A DNA stretch of 64,000 nucleotides. It comes from Boesenbergia rotunda (lineage: Eukaryota > Streptophyta > Magnoliopsida > Zingiberales > Zingiberaceae). The notes under the pieces are model-generated. The model was not told where the DNA came from. It ran no database searches and worked only from the letters and a program-made list of their open reading frames with translations. Positions within the stretch are counted from its first letter, which is position 1, and every line of letters starts with the position of its first letter. This document shows positions 10,863 to 22,640 of this stretch, in pieces. The stretch covers positions 244,331 to 308,330 of the forward strand of contig JAGFNQ010001124.1 in NCBI GenBank assembly GCA_024364735.1, read 5' to 3'. The position numbers and the translations under genes are program-made.

Positions 10863-13605
10863 TGATAAGTACCATTTTGTTGATGATTTTAATTATTAAA
10901 ATCCATGTTTGACCCATGTTTTTTATTGCTTAATTGTGAAATTACCCTAGGTTTTAGAACTTCCTTTTATTTTGGACTTAATTGCTAATTTGCATAAAAT
11001 TGGATTATTTGGCCACTAAATTTTTGATCTATTTTTGTAGGCATGAAAGGTTCAAGGACCTAGGGTATACTGGGTTAAACTTGAGTCGGAAGTGGAACCG
11101 GATCGAATTATCAAGCTTACAATTAATCCGGGCCGTCCGATTCAAAAGTGGCTAGATCTGAGCCATCCGGGACCATCTGAAGCAATCCGAGCTAGGGTTA
11201 GGGTTGATCAAGCACTCTGATCAAGATCTGAAGGTTTCATCCCAATCAGAGCTAAATCAACCGTTGGATCAAGCTCGGAGGGCTCTAGATTGTCCATTCA
11301 AAGATTAGGTTGATCTGGACCATCCGTTGCAAATCTGGAGGATCCGAGCTACCACGAGGCAGATCCTGACCCCAGATCATCATCCTCAAAGTTTGGCTCA
11401 AATCAGAGCAAGATCAGCCGTTGGATTTCATCCGATCAATCTGGACCGTCCACTGATATGTATTTAATCAGAAACACAGCCCAGCTTCTCCTTGTCGCGT
11501 CCTCGCCGCAACCAACTTCTTCATTTTTGTTCTTCACTTTTCTTCAGTAGTTCTTCAATCCAAGGGGCGCGACCCCTCATTTCTTGCTTAGATCGAATCC
11601 TAGGTCATTGGGAAGGCTTCTCGGTGAATTTTTCAGCTCGAAATTGCCCAAGGACAGAGCTGTTGAGAGGTTTCCGCAGTTTTGTCCAATTGCTGCCTTT
11701 GGATCGGTTGTGCTCCATTTCCATCCACCCGAGCTTCTGGAGGGGTTCCCTAGATTGCTTGGATCATCCCCAACTCATCATCAATCGCGGACACAGCTGA
11801 ATTGAAGGATACCGAATGAGAATTTTAGATTTGAGCAAGCTGAGCTGGATTTGAATCGCAGGGGCTGTTTTCCATCGATTTGCTGAGCTTGCGGGTTCGA
11901 GGCTCACACTTGCGTGACGAACAAGGAGGATTCGAGCTAGGGAAGCATTGAGGAGTAGTTTCATTGGTTAATTTTAGTTGTTTGTAGCTGTAATTTCCAT
12001 TACTACTTTAGTTTCGTTTCTGTCTTGGTTTCAGATTGGTTAAGTTTGGTTAAGTTTCGGTTTCTACATTGTTACTGCTTTAATCAGTTTAGATTATGCA
12101 AGTTAATTAGATTTATGGTTTGTTAGTGCCCATTTGCTTTTAAATTCTAGTTTAATTCGTGTTTAATTGTTGTGTATCAGTTTATGCTCTGTTTTCATCC
12201 TGCGTATCAGATTTATTTTCTTGAGTATCAGTAACTTTGCAATTAGTTCATTTTAGTTTCCATTCCTGAAGTAAACTAAGACCTTAGTGTGCTGTGCATT
12301 TGAATTCGGCTCGTGGTTAGTTTGGTTTGTTCAGAATTTCGATTTCATTGCTGCACTTTCAATTTCAGTTTCTGCGCAACCTCATTTCTAAAACTGTTCT
12401 TATTTTGGCAAGTATGGGTCGACAGGTTCTGATTTATGTGATAGAAAACATTAGTTCCTCGATGACATTTCTAAAACATTCCACTTTGTACCTAAGGTCT
12501 AAGTTTTATTGCTGTTTCGGCATTGAATGTGTTCCAAACTGATCTGAAATTGGTTGGATCTGAATTTCTGCAATCGAACTCTGAATTTCTGCAGTTTCAT
12601 TTCTGCCATGTTACGGTTTTGTTTGTGCCAAGTTTCTGCAAAGTTCCTGAACTGATCCGTTTGATTTCTGAGCATCAGTGTCAGTGTATCAATGAATTGT
12701 ACTGAATTCATATCTCTGCATCTTATTCCTGCATTCATACACTGGTGCACTTCAGTTCAAGTTCTGAAGTTTTGCTTCACTCGAGTTGTTTTGCATACAA
12801 CTGCTGCTTAATTTTGTATCTGATCTCGTTGTGTCACCTGAAGTTGTTGATCATCAGTTGCTCGTTTGTCTTACATTCAATAACGTTGTTGCATGCTTTG
12901 CATTCAATTTCTGAAAGTTTGAAGTAAATTCCTGCATTCATGCAATTCATTTTAGCATTAAGAGTTTTTCTCTTTTCTGAAGTGATCAGTCCCTGTGTTG
13001 GCTGCATTGTTTCATCTATGTCAGTAGATTAAGTCACTGATATCTTACTTCCTGAATTAAATCGAGCATTCTTTTGGAATTATCATGAACTGTTCATGCT
13101 TTTAGTATCATTTCGGCACAGAGATGTCTTTTTCCTCTTTGTGATTCACATTTTCATTGCTGCCTTTATATCAATGAAGCTTCGATTTGAGTAGTAATCC
13201 CTGAGGTGCAATATAAATTGTAGTGTACTTTTTGCATGTGAACTCAGATTTACCTTCATAGATTGTTTAAGTGGTTTTGATTGAGTTGTTCGTTGGTTAA
13301 GTTCATCAATTGCCATACCTTGTTGAATTCGTCTAGCTAAGATCTTTCTTTTCCTTGTGATCTCATTTCACAATTGCAACCCAAAATCCAAATTTGATTT
13401 GAAACCCAAAATCCACAAACGACACATAAACATGAGCGCGAATCAAACAAAACATCAACTAGTCCCGAGAAAAATACGACCTGTGGCCCCTTTACTACGT
13501 TTTCATATTTTTTATTGCAAAAAGGGTTTCCAGCTTTCATTCATATTTAAATTCTGATTGGACCCACATTTCGTGACAATTTAATCTAGTATTTCTGGTC
13601 CATCA
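10863..13605 (+). mobile_element. 3' LTR of the Athila-like retrotransposon (2743 bp)
   Basis: It starts TGAT after the polypurine tract and ends ATCA (4-bp inverted termini). It matches the 5' LTR throughout and lacks the solo-LTR insertion. The candidate TATA TATTTAAT is at 11461-11468. The five bases after it (13606-13610, CCGCT) are one half of the target duplication; the other half is outside the window. Confidence 0.92.
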
Positions 13606-14338
13606 CCGCTTCCGCCGTTTCTGCTTGATAACTCAGGTCACTGGTTGCTCGGAAGGGGGAGGGGGCACAACCTCTCCCTCTGTTGCCTTGATGGGAGACA
13701 AAGGAGAACCCCCTTCGAGGTCGGTAGGCAGTTCTGCTACTCCGAGATCCTGGGGAGCCTCCGGGGTTTCTTGGTTACAAATGAAATGAAAAAATATAAT
13801 ATTTCTAATAATAATAATAATAATAATAATAATTTCTTGGTTACAAAATGATCTAATTTAAATACCACATTCCTTTAGACAATGGATATCCAAAAATGTG
13901 TCATTTTGAGAAAAAGACATGACAAAATATTATTGATAAAAATCTAACTCAAAAATAATTAAACATATGTTTAAATAATCTTAAAATCCTAACCCCAATT
14001 TTCCCAAGACCAAAAAAGATACTAAAAAAAGACAAAATCTTCTAGGTCTTTGAAAAGACTTTAAACGATATTTTTTTTTTGGATTTCAACTTTGAAACTA
14101 ATTATATATCATTAAACGAGTTTCGATTTGATATATTATAGGTCTCGTAGTTTAATCCAAGTCAAAAGTTAGTACCTCTCAAAGCTTCCACCGATCATGC
14201 TTTGATATGCTCCGATCCTATCCAATCATGTACGATCCTGTCCGATCCTACCGATCATGCTCCGATCCTACTACAAAAATTAATTCTGTATGATCCAGGA
14301 TTGATTTGTGCTTCTGGATCGTAGGATCATACGATTCT
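13606..14338. other. unassigned flanking DNA
   Basis: The first 160 bases are GC-richer and resemble decayed coding or transposon sequence, but no product is recognisable. The rest is AT-rich with no supported gene. Confidence 0.4.
13767..13847. repeat. (AAT)n microsatellite between 15-bp direct repeats
   Basis: TTTCTTGGTTACAAA occurs at 13767-13781 and again at 13833-13847. Between them lie a short A-rich stretch and about nine AAT units ending near 13832. Confidence 0.85.
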
Positions 14339-14397
14339 ACTACGTGGTGCTAGTTTGTATAAACTAGCACCACGTAGTTTATACAAACCAGCACCAC
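14339..14397. repeat. inverted repeat with a third competing arm
   Basis: ACTACGTGGTGCTAGTTT and its exact reverse complement are separated by GTAT (14339-14378), giving an 18-bp perfect stem. Bases 14377-14397 are a second, 21-base complement (one mismatch) of 14344-14364, so the left arm could pair with either partner. It lies next to the gypsy remnant and may be a transposon terminus. Confidence 0.85.
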
Positions 14398-15036
14398 CTT
14401 AGTGCCTCGAGGTCAGACCAGGAATTGGGCTCCAGAAACTATCTTGAGAGCACGGAAGAAGGCCCCCGAGGTTAAATCGGGAATCGGGCTCTCTCGGGAG
14501 AACGGAAGAAGGCTCCTGAGATCAGCTTGAGAGATAAGACTCCGAGACTGACTCGGGAGAGTGGAGTCCAAAGATCAGCATAGGGATAAGAGAACCATGC
14601 TTCAAGTACCCTCTCCTCCTTCCAGAACAAGAAAGTCATTAGGTAATTATTGTTTGCAACGCATGATAATTAGGGCCTCAATAGTCACGATGGTCGTTAC
14701 CAGAGGAAGACAGTTGGCAAGTAACCGATGACTAGGAAACGTGGAAGAGGAGGTGGGGATACGTGGGAGGAAGGCGTCAGGTGTATAAGACGCCCCGGTA
14801 CCCAGGTAAAAGCGGGTAATCATTCCTAATTTAAAGTACTTTGATTCCTCGCTTTCCTTCCGAAAAAGAAGGAGTTCTGACTTGAACGTCGGAGAGGGCT
14901 CCACGAAACTTCTTCCGGTACATCCCCTTTACGCTCGTGTTAATATTGCAGGTGTCAACATCTTCTCTCCGTCATCATCACCGTGGGCTACGCTTTGGTG
15001 ATTCTCCATCCCCATCGTTCACTTCCGGAATAAGTT
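14398..15036 (+). mobile_element. probable LTR/leader of a Tat-like Ty3/gypsy element (boundaries unresolved)
   Basis: It precedes a gypsy-type primer site and gag. It holds diverged repeats of a GGGCTC...CGGGAGAACGGAAGAAGGC type at about 14420-14570. I could not find TG...CA ends or a second LTR copy in the window. Confidence 0.4.
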
Positions 15037-15054
15037 TGGCGCCGTTTGTGGGAA
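15037..15054 (+). other. primer-site-like sequence of a Tat-type gypsy element
   Basis: TGGCGCCGTTTGTGGGAA resembles the TGGCGCCGTCTGTGGGAA primer site common in plant Tat-lineage elements. A gag start lies about 30 bases downstream. Confidence 0.55.
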
Positions 15055-15081
15055 GATCTTAGCACCAGAAGGAAAACTGCG

Positions 15082-15775
15082 ATGGCAGATCCAGAGGGAC
15101 ATCCCATCATTTTTGACGCGAGAGGAGTTGGATCATTTAGTCGCCAACGCTGTCAGAGGAGCACTGGAGCAACATCATATTGAACAGGCCGCCTCTCAAC
15201 GAGTGGCCCCGATGCAGGCCGAGATCCCAAGGGTGTCGACCTCACACAATCGGAATCGACGATTCGTCTCACCACTGGGGGGGTCGATAATGATAGCCCT
15301 GGGGCATATGTGAGATTCCATAGGAGAAATGGAGAGGGCACATTCAGCCTTCTCTAGCGTTCTACGACAGGAGGATGGACAGGGAAAGATCGAGGCGGCC
15401 AAAGTTCTCCTGAAATCTCCATCTATGCCTTTTGCTTCGGACATCATAACGGATCTCATGCCCAAACAGTTTCATGGTCCAAGAATTGCTGATTATGATG
15501 GGAAAATAGATCCGGAAGACCATATCTGCAAATTCGAGAACGCGACCCTGTTACACCAATACACAGATGGTGTGAAGTGACGGGTGTTCCTGAACACATT
15601 ATTAGGGGCCGCCCAAAGATGGTTTTAGAGGCTACCTCAAAATTCGATAAACTCCTCTCTGGAGTTTAAAACCGTCTTCCTACATCACTTCGCCAACCGC
15701 CGGCAATACTAGAAAATGGCTATAAACCTGCTCGCTTTGAAGCAGAAGAGCAAAGAGCCACTGAAGGACTATATC
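15082..15775 (+). pseudogene. Ty3/gypsy (Tat-like) gag remnant
   Basis: It starts at ATG 15082 (MADPEGHPIIFDARG) but shifts frame by about 15113, where TREELDHLVANAV follows. It then shows the gag core: PKQFHGPRIADYDGKIDPED, then HICKFENATLLHQYTDG, then RVFLNTLLGAAQRWF and FLHHFANRRQY. Stops interrupt the core at three or more positions, for example after YTDGVK near 15578 and after AQRWF near 15627. It breaks off at DYICH, where a foreign LTR end begins at 15776. Capsid-type retrotransposon gag; no pol remains. Clearly dead. Confidence 0.75.
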
Positions 15776-16672
15776 TGTCACGTCCCGAGACCAACGGAGC
15801 TGCTGATCCAATATAGAATCGGACAACATCTCCCCTGTTCGACGGACAATTTACACATACATACAACACACGCAATTTATACTTTGGCCTCAGGCCTTAA
15901 AACAGATATATATAATATGAAAACAATGACATCACAATACGGAATATCATAAAAACTCACCTGAGCTGCCCCCAGGGTAGGCGCGCAACAAAACCACATC
16001 GCAAAGTCCAACAAAGGACTTAAAAATACAATACTGTATGAATAGATCGCGAATACAAATCCATGATATATGAAAATAAATACAACGAATAAAGAATTCT
16101 ATAAAACAAAACAAAACACAGCGGAAGCACCCATCCAAAAGGAGTCGTGGGGACCCGGGACCAGCAACTGGGCTCCTCCGACGAGCTATCAACCTGAAAA
16201 TAAAAATATTGTGACGGGTGGTGAGTTCAAGTGGACTCCGCAGGTATATAGAAAGATATGCATGACTCAACAAAAATAGCTAGAATAGCTATACAGAAAC
16301 AACAGGATGCAGTCTCAGCAAGAAAATCAGAATATGCATAACCGAAAGTAACAACTGACTGTACATACCAGAAATTAGTCTATCCTAACCATAAAAGACT
16401 CGTACCGACACAAGCAAGTGCAAGGTCATCAAACCACACATAGGTATATCCTGTATGCGCATGTCAAACAAGTGCAGCAAATAAATGCAGCAATCACAAT
16501 CAAAATGCACAATACATCATATGCACATGATGCAATGACATGGTCACCCCTGACACTAGTCAAGCCACCAAGACATTCGATAATGTGTCGGCCGAGTGGG
16601 TAGAGTTGTGACACTGTACGCACTCTGCCATCACTGCTCCTGAGTGACTGAGTGGACATGATGGTGGGGGAC
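15776..16672 (-). mobile_element. 3' part of a Ty3/gypsy-type LTR, minus strand, truncated
   Basis: On the minus strand it ends CTCGGGACGTGACA, a typical end for long gypsy LTRs; its + strand start is TGTCACGTCCCGAG. It cuts into the gag remnant after ATATC (15771-15775). Its other end is lost at 16672, where the LTR of the next element begins. Small + and - frames here are not supported as genes. Confidence 0.6.
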
Positions 16673-18902
16673 TGATACGGCCCACGTATCATACCGCGAG
16701 TATCAAATACAATTTAAGTATCGAATTCCTCTAAACTAATGTAGCATAGAGTAACTCGAGTCGTCTCCCAACGAATGTAGTTGGTACATGATAATTCTCA
16801 GGATTGTATGTTATTGCTTTTGGATTTTCAATATCAAACTGGGGTTTGGTTTTGAACGTTAAGGCTATGAAAAGAAGCAGCAAATAGGTATGAAATCTAG
16901 TTCTAATTAAATGAAGACAATGCAGGTAAGGAAATCTAAATTAACCTAACTACAATTGCAGAAAAGAAAATAGAAACTCAAGGTAAAGCATTAACAAAAC
17001 CTTCACTAATCTAGTTGCATTCAATTAAAGACAAAAACTTGAAGACATTGAAAGGGATAAGGTGAGAAAGGATTAAGCAAACGAAATTACAAGAATTTAA
17101 ACCTAACTATTGGAACAGGCATTTTGTCAAACAACTTGCGAGCATGTATCAAAATAACAAGAGTATGTGCACTTTGAATTGGGGAAGATCCATCAATACA
17201 AGCATTTAAAAATCAAACACCTAACATTCAACAATCAAACTCAAACAACTCAAACATCAATTAAGAACAATCAACAAGCAGCAATTAAATTGCAAGGATG
17301 GTTAATGGAAGGAGCTGCCGGGTCTGATGAAGAAGTTGAGATGGTTGCTGGACATTGGCTGTGAAGAGAAAATCTGCTGGAAAGGACATCTGCTGGGAAG
17401 CTACTGGAATTGAAGCTGTGAAGAGGAAATTGCTGGGAATGGAAGAAAGAACTGCTGGCTACTGCTGTGAAAGAACTGCTAAAGAAAATGAAGGCTGCGA
17501 AGGAATAAACTGCCGAAGAAATGAAATCTGCTGATGAAAAACTGCTGGAATTATGAAAAGAAAAATTTGCTGAAAACAATTTGCTGGAAGAAATCTGCAG
17601 AAATGAAATCTACTGATGACAAAAAATTCTGTTGGATCGGATGAAGGTGGATCGTCGCTCCTGAGCAACCGCATACGAGAGTGAGATGGCAAGGATGGTG
17701 GAAAGTGGACGGAGAAGATCTGATCGAGTCGGGAACCCCTCAAACTGATCGATCGAAGCTCCGGTCGACGGCGATGAAGTGGGAATGGATCCCCTAACAC
17801 CCTCTTCGCTCCCGAGCAACCGCATACGAGAGTGAGATGCGAGGAGAGGGAATGGAGCTTGTGGCCGGTGGCGATGGAGATGGAGGAAATCGCTGGTGGA
17901 GTGGATGGAGTGAGTCAGGAAAATCCCGTCTGCCCTAGCTCTGCGCGATTCTCCCCTTTTGTTACCCTGCTTTCGGTTTGATCAGCTCGTGTTTGACCCA
18001 GCTCAGCTTTTGATTCAGCCAAGGCTTTGGTTCAGCCAACCTTGGTTCAGCCAATCTAGCCTTGTGTGCAGCCCAGCAATTGGGTTCGATCCAATCAGTT
18101 TGGTTCAGCTCAGCGGTTTGGTTCGGTCCAGCCTCAGTCAAAAACTCACAGCTCAGCCCAAAGCTCACAGCTTTGGTTCAGCCTCTGGTTCGGTCCAACA
18201 GATTGAGTCCAGTCAGCCAAGCCATTGGATTCAATCAGCCCAGCATTTGAGTTAAGCAGATTGAGTCTAGTCAGCCAAGCCAGAGTTCACAGCTCAGAAG
18301 AGAATTAGCAATGGACGACTGAGATCGATTTGACTTCATCCAACGGTCGGATCTCTTCAGATCTAAACCAAACTCCACAGATCCTAATCAATGGTCCTTA
18401 TCTACCTGTCCTCAGCTCGGATTAACCAGATCAGTGACGGATGGTCCAGATCTTCCTTTTTCTTGAATGGATGGTCTAGAACTTCTTGAGCTTGATCCAA
18501 CGGTCAGATTACTTCTGATTTGATTGAAATTTTCAGATCTCGATCTATGGTCATGATTGACTCTATCTTGAACTCGGATTGACCAGAAGTTGACCGATGG
18601 CTCAGATCTAACCATTCTCTGGAATGGACAGCTCTTATTAACCCGATGCTTAATCCCTTTGATCTGGATCCAATGGTGACTCAAGTCTGACCCGATTTGA
18701 TCTAGGTCCATGATCATTTGAAGCCTATAAAATGATATTCAAATTTAGTGCAAAAAATATCCCAAATATACAAAGATTTGAATTAAAAGCCAAAATAGGG
18801 GAAATACATGAAATCTAATACAATTGCAAACTTAAGCATATAAAATGTGGATCAAACATGGATTTTAGAGCCTAAAATAATCAACAAAAATGATGGTTAT
18901 CA
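16673..18902 (-). mobile_element. 3' LTR of a second Athila-like element (2230 bp)
   Basis: On the minus strand it begins TGATAACC after a polypurine tract and ends CCGTATCA. Its first part aligns with the LTR at 10863 (AAAATCCATGTTTGA is shared), but the end is different, so it is a diverged subfamily. Inside are degenerate arrays of CTGCTGGAA (17310-17600) and TTGGTTCAGCC (18000-18260). A 34-bp sequence with GCATACGAGAGTGAGATG is duplicated at 17655-17688 and 17807-17839. Confidence 0.8.
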
Positions 18903-18916
18903 ACTCCCCCACACTT
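18903..18916 (-). other. polypurine tract of the second Athila-like element
   Basis: On the minus strand AAGTGTGGGGGAGT abuts the LTR start TGATAACC, identical to the tract of the first element. A second, slightly changed copy is at 19693-19707. Confidence 0.8.
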
Positions 18917-20333
18917 AATTCTTGCACGTCTCGGGCAAGTAAACTAGTAAACTAAGGATGTATCCCCCTAGATTATTCTCAATCATAGTTAGAAGCAATT
19001 GAAAGAAAATTACCTAAGGTTATCAATTCTCAAAAATCTAAGCTCAATGGACTAGAGACTTGTCCTTAAATCAACAACTTAGCATTTTCATCCTTCATGA
19101 TTCATTGAGATGAATTTAACTCACTAAGCCTTTCAAGGGAAGTTTTGGTGGCTCTCTTCTTGAATTCTAAGTTCATGATGAAAGTGGAGCTCACTCAAAC
19201 ACACATGCTTTTTGCACTACCATAGGCTTGCTTGTTATCTACTCTCCACCATTATTCATGAATTGGATCCACACCTACAAAAGCTTATTCAAACAAGTTA
19301 AAGAAGATATAGGCAATGATAGAGATGAAATAGAAAATTGAGGGACTTGATACTCATGAATCACAATAAAGAAAATAAAGAACATGATATGACAAAAAGA
19401 TATGGCAAAGCAAAGAAAATAATATGATAAGGACACATGGAGAAGAAATATAGCATGATAAGAAAGTGTGGAAAAATTAAGGAAAGTGGAAGACTTGGAC
19501 ACTCAAAAATGTATCCCAATGCACTTTGCCCATTTCTTTTGAGTTATCTTTCATGTATCATGGTTGTGGTGGAGTAGGAATTGAAGAACTGCGAAAATTC
19601 AGTGTGCCAATTATTTTCCAGTTTTTTTTAACAGCTCACACACTTTTTTTTTCACTTGGCACATTTTTTCTTCTAATGATAGTATGCTTGCATCCTCCCC
19701 CACACCTAAACTTTTGTCCGTCTCGGGCAAAATAACACTAAGAAACATTAAGGTATCCAAGTCCATGCAAAATATTATGATGAACATGAAAAAGAGGGAA
19801 AGGAAATATGAACTAAGAGTGTATCAACAAGGAAATTACAAAAATAATATAAGAAAAGAAACAAAGTGATTTACTTCTATAAATGTGGTCCAATCATAGA
19901 AATATAGCTTTGAAAGAACCTAAGCAAGTTCTAGAGTACAATCACATGTGTGTATCACAAAAATTTGGCAAATTCCTCACTAGGTAAAAAGAATTCATCT
20001 CAACTCATCAATTTAGAATCCAATACTAAGAAATACTCAAGCAACCAAGAATTTTCATCCAATGACTCTAATCCTAAGTTTTGACAACCAAATTTAATTT
20101 ACTTTCAAAGGACTTTAAATCGATATAAGAAAATCTAGATGGATACATTTATTCCTAGTCACGCAAGAAATAAAATGCCAAATGACTAAAATAATATCTT
20201 CAATGACTTTTATGCATTCTACTCTACGTAAACATTTATTAACAAGAACTCATTTGAAAAGAAAGATTACTACTTGTAAACATGAAAATGATATTCACAA
20301 TGAAATAAGAGGGTAAGAAGAAATAACTCTCTT
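18917..20333 (-). other. 3' non-coding region of the second Athila-like element
   Basis: AT-rich. On the minus strand it contains the same landmarks as 8000-10848 in the first element, including the CCCGAGACGGAC box before the inner polypurine copy. No supported gene. Confidence 0.6.
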
Positions 20334-21274
20334 TCATATAGGATAAAGGGCACGTAGCATCCATCTTGGGAGAATTATCCTCATGTGATCAATCTCGTAA
20401 TGGACATATTTCTCCCTTATTAAATTTGCACAAGCATCTTTCGGTGGTCGGAGACAATTAAGGTTCAGAACCCACTTAAGAGGTGAGGTGCTACTAGTCG
20501 AAATAAGAGCAACTCCTCCCTCTTGATGCTTTTTAGAAGTCCTTCTAGGAGGTTGGAGACTGTTCAGATGGAGCACCCACTCCAGAAGCCTTCGGGACCC
20601 TGCAAAACCATGTAATACCTCTCTCAAGCGTGCAGGGTAAGAAAGAAGTGTAATATCATCAATCTCTATATAAAAAGAATCCAAAAATACATCACTTCCA
20701 ATAAAATCAATTTTTGGTACCTCAATGAGTTTTCCACAATTATTTTTCACAAAAGATGTATCAAGCAATGCATTACAACCAATGAAATCAACTTTAGGTA
20801 CCTCCATAAGTTTTTCACACTCAACTTCAGCATAAGATATAGCAAGAGATTCATCATAATAAACAACATCAATTTCAGGCCCTTCTAAAAATTTTCCACA
20901 ATCCATATCCACAAAAGATGTATCGGTAATTCACCACATTTAACAAAATCAATTTTATGTGCCTCTACGAATTTTTCACAATCAGCATTTACATGAGATG
21001 TATCAAGAAATATTTCACAGCCAATAAAATCAATCTCGTGTACCTCCATAAGTTTTTCACACTCAACTTCAGCATAAGATATAGCAAGAGATTTATCACA
21101 ATAAACAACATCAATTTCAGGCACCTCTAAAAATTTTTCACAATTAAATTCTACAAAAGATGTATCCATAAGTGCATCACAAACAATAAAATCAGTTTGA
21201 AGTGTCTCCATTGATTTTTCCAAGGGCATAAGAGGAATACTTACCTGATCATGCTGAAGAATACCTGGAGGTTC
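20334..21274 (-). pseudogene. 27-residue-repeat protein of the second Athila-like element, broken and truncated
   Basis: Minus-strand frames at 21274-20885 and 20912-20334 are two halves of one protein, separated by a small indel near 20925. It contains PPGILQHDQVSI, then at least six repeat units with E-V-P-x-I-D-F/V cores and C-E ends (LAISYAEVECEKLMEV occurs repeatedly), then FAGSRRLLEWVLHLNSLQPP as in the first element. The C-terminal extension to 20334 (LISTSSTSPLKWVLNLNCLR) is longer than in the first copy. The N-terminal half, primer site and 5' LTR are missing because the copia array starts at 21275. Confidence 0.65.
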
Positions 21275-22640
21275 TGTTGGATCGAGAAAACCGATAGAGG
21301 GGGGGTGAATATCGAAAATCATTCGGATTTATAGAAAAAGCAGTTACGCAGCGGAATAACACAATCAAACGCAAACACAGTAATTTTACTTGGTTCGGAG
21401 CCTAGGTCGACTCCTACTCCAAGGCCCACGGTCGTTGACCGTTTACTTTGGGCAATTCTATATGAGGCGCAATGAAAGTTTACAAATATTAATTTATAAA
21501 TACAGTATAGTAAACTTAACAAAAAGAAAGCTCTTCTTTTTACCGACGTCCGATGAATGTTGTCTTTTCCGGAGCAGCGGGACGTCGTCGGCTCGAGTTG
21601 GGAGGTTTCCGAGGCGAGGCGCGAGAGCGGAAGAGCGTAGAAGCGTTGATTGGAAGTCTTGTTCGAAGCTTGGGGTCGAGGGCCCTTTATATAGGGCCTG
21701 GGGGCGCCCGGGACGTCGGGGGCCCCCCCCACGTGGCGTTTGATCCGCAACTTGCTCGGTCAACATCTGATCCCTTTACCTTCGGGATCAGGTTTGACTG
21801 GGGCGCCCGGAGCGCTCGGGGCACCCGGATTGACCGGGTCAAACATCTATCTTCTGGCTTCGCGAGGGTGTGCTTCGGTAGCTGGCCCTAGGGGCGCCCG
21901 CAGCGCAGGGGGCGCCCGAGAGCAGCAGGGGCGCCCGGGAGCACGGGGGCGCCCGGGAGTTGAACTGTCGAAGCTGTCTTTGCTTTGTTGTGTTTTTGTG
22001 TTTACCTTGGGGGCGCCCGGGACACTCCGGGCGCCCTGGTCAGCTATTGCCTCATTCCTTTGAGGTTCTCTGAGCTGCAGACACACGTTCCTTCGGTCCT
22101 GCATCCAGGGTTAGTCCAAAACACAATAAAACAATAAATTATTATTTTATACAGCCTTAGCTGTCTTGGTTCTGACTTTGGGCCTCCAAAATGGAACCCT
22201 AGGTCGAACCGACGCCTACTGTTCCCTCTTCGGGGAACGCGTCCTCACCTACTCCTCTCGGGAGAGTGTACCTGATGCCAACCGTTCCTCTGGTTGGACT
22301 TTTGCCTGACGGTCCTTTGCTAGGTCTTGGATGTCGAGCTGTCCTTCGCCCGGTGCCTAGCATTCCTTCGCTAGGGCTTCAGTCCCAAGCTATCCTTCGC
22401 CTGGCGCCTAGCAGTCCTTCGCCAGGGCTTTTCATTCTGGCATTCCTTCGCCAGTGCCTAGCAGTCCTTCGCTAGGGCTTTTCATTCTGGCATTCCTTCG
22501 CCAGTGCCTAGCAGTCCTTTGCTAGGGCTTTTTACTCTGCACACTCAAGTGACATGTTAGATGACAAGTAAGACTTAACTTTTGAACCCTGTTGCCATTA
22601 TCAAAACACAGGTTTGACTTTGGTGCTTTCTGCACCAACA
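21275..22640 (-). mobile_element. 3' LTR of SIRE-like copia copy A (array LTR 1)
   Basis: On the minus strand it runs from TGTTGGTGCAG to CGATCCAACA. A minus-strand TATA box (TATATAAA, complement of 21686-21693) sits between GGGCCC boxes. Upstream of it, at about 21698-22037, lie eight GGGCGCCC palindromes. Two 50-bp units (GGCATTCCTTCGCCAGTGCC start) lie at 22439-22538. The left flank is GGTTC (21270-21274), which does not match the flank at the other end of the array. Confidence 0.92.

Noticed and set aside
17959..18255. Frames in the second Athila-like LTR with Gln/Ser/Leu-rich repeats
   Set aside because: They follow the TTGGTTCAGCC simple repeat in several frames at once and sit in an LTR.
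21494..22104. Collagen-like Gly-Ala-Pro reading frames on both strands (also 30066-30407 and 38426-38782)
   Set aside because: They arise from GGGGCGCCCGG repeats of the LTR U3 region; they are broken differently in each LTR copy and lie upstream of the TATA box.
22439..22538. Regularly spaced repeats considered as a CRISPR-like array
   Set aside because: Adjacent 50-bp units have no unique spacers and lie in a plant LTR; no cas genes exist here.
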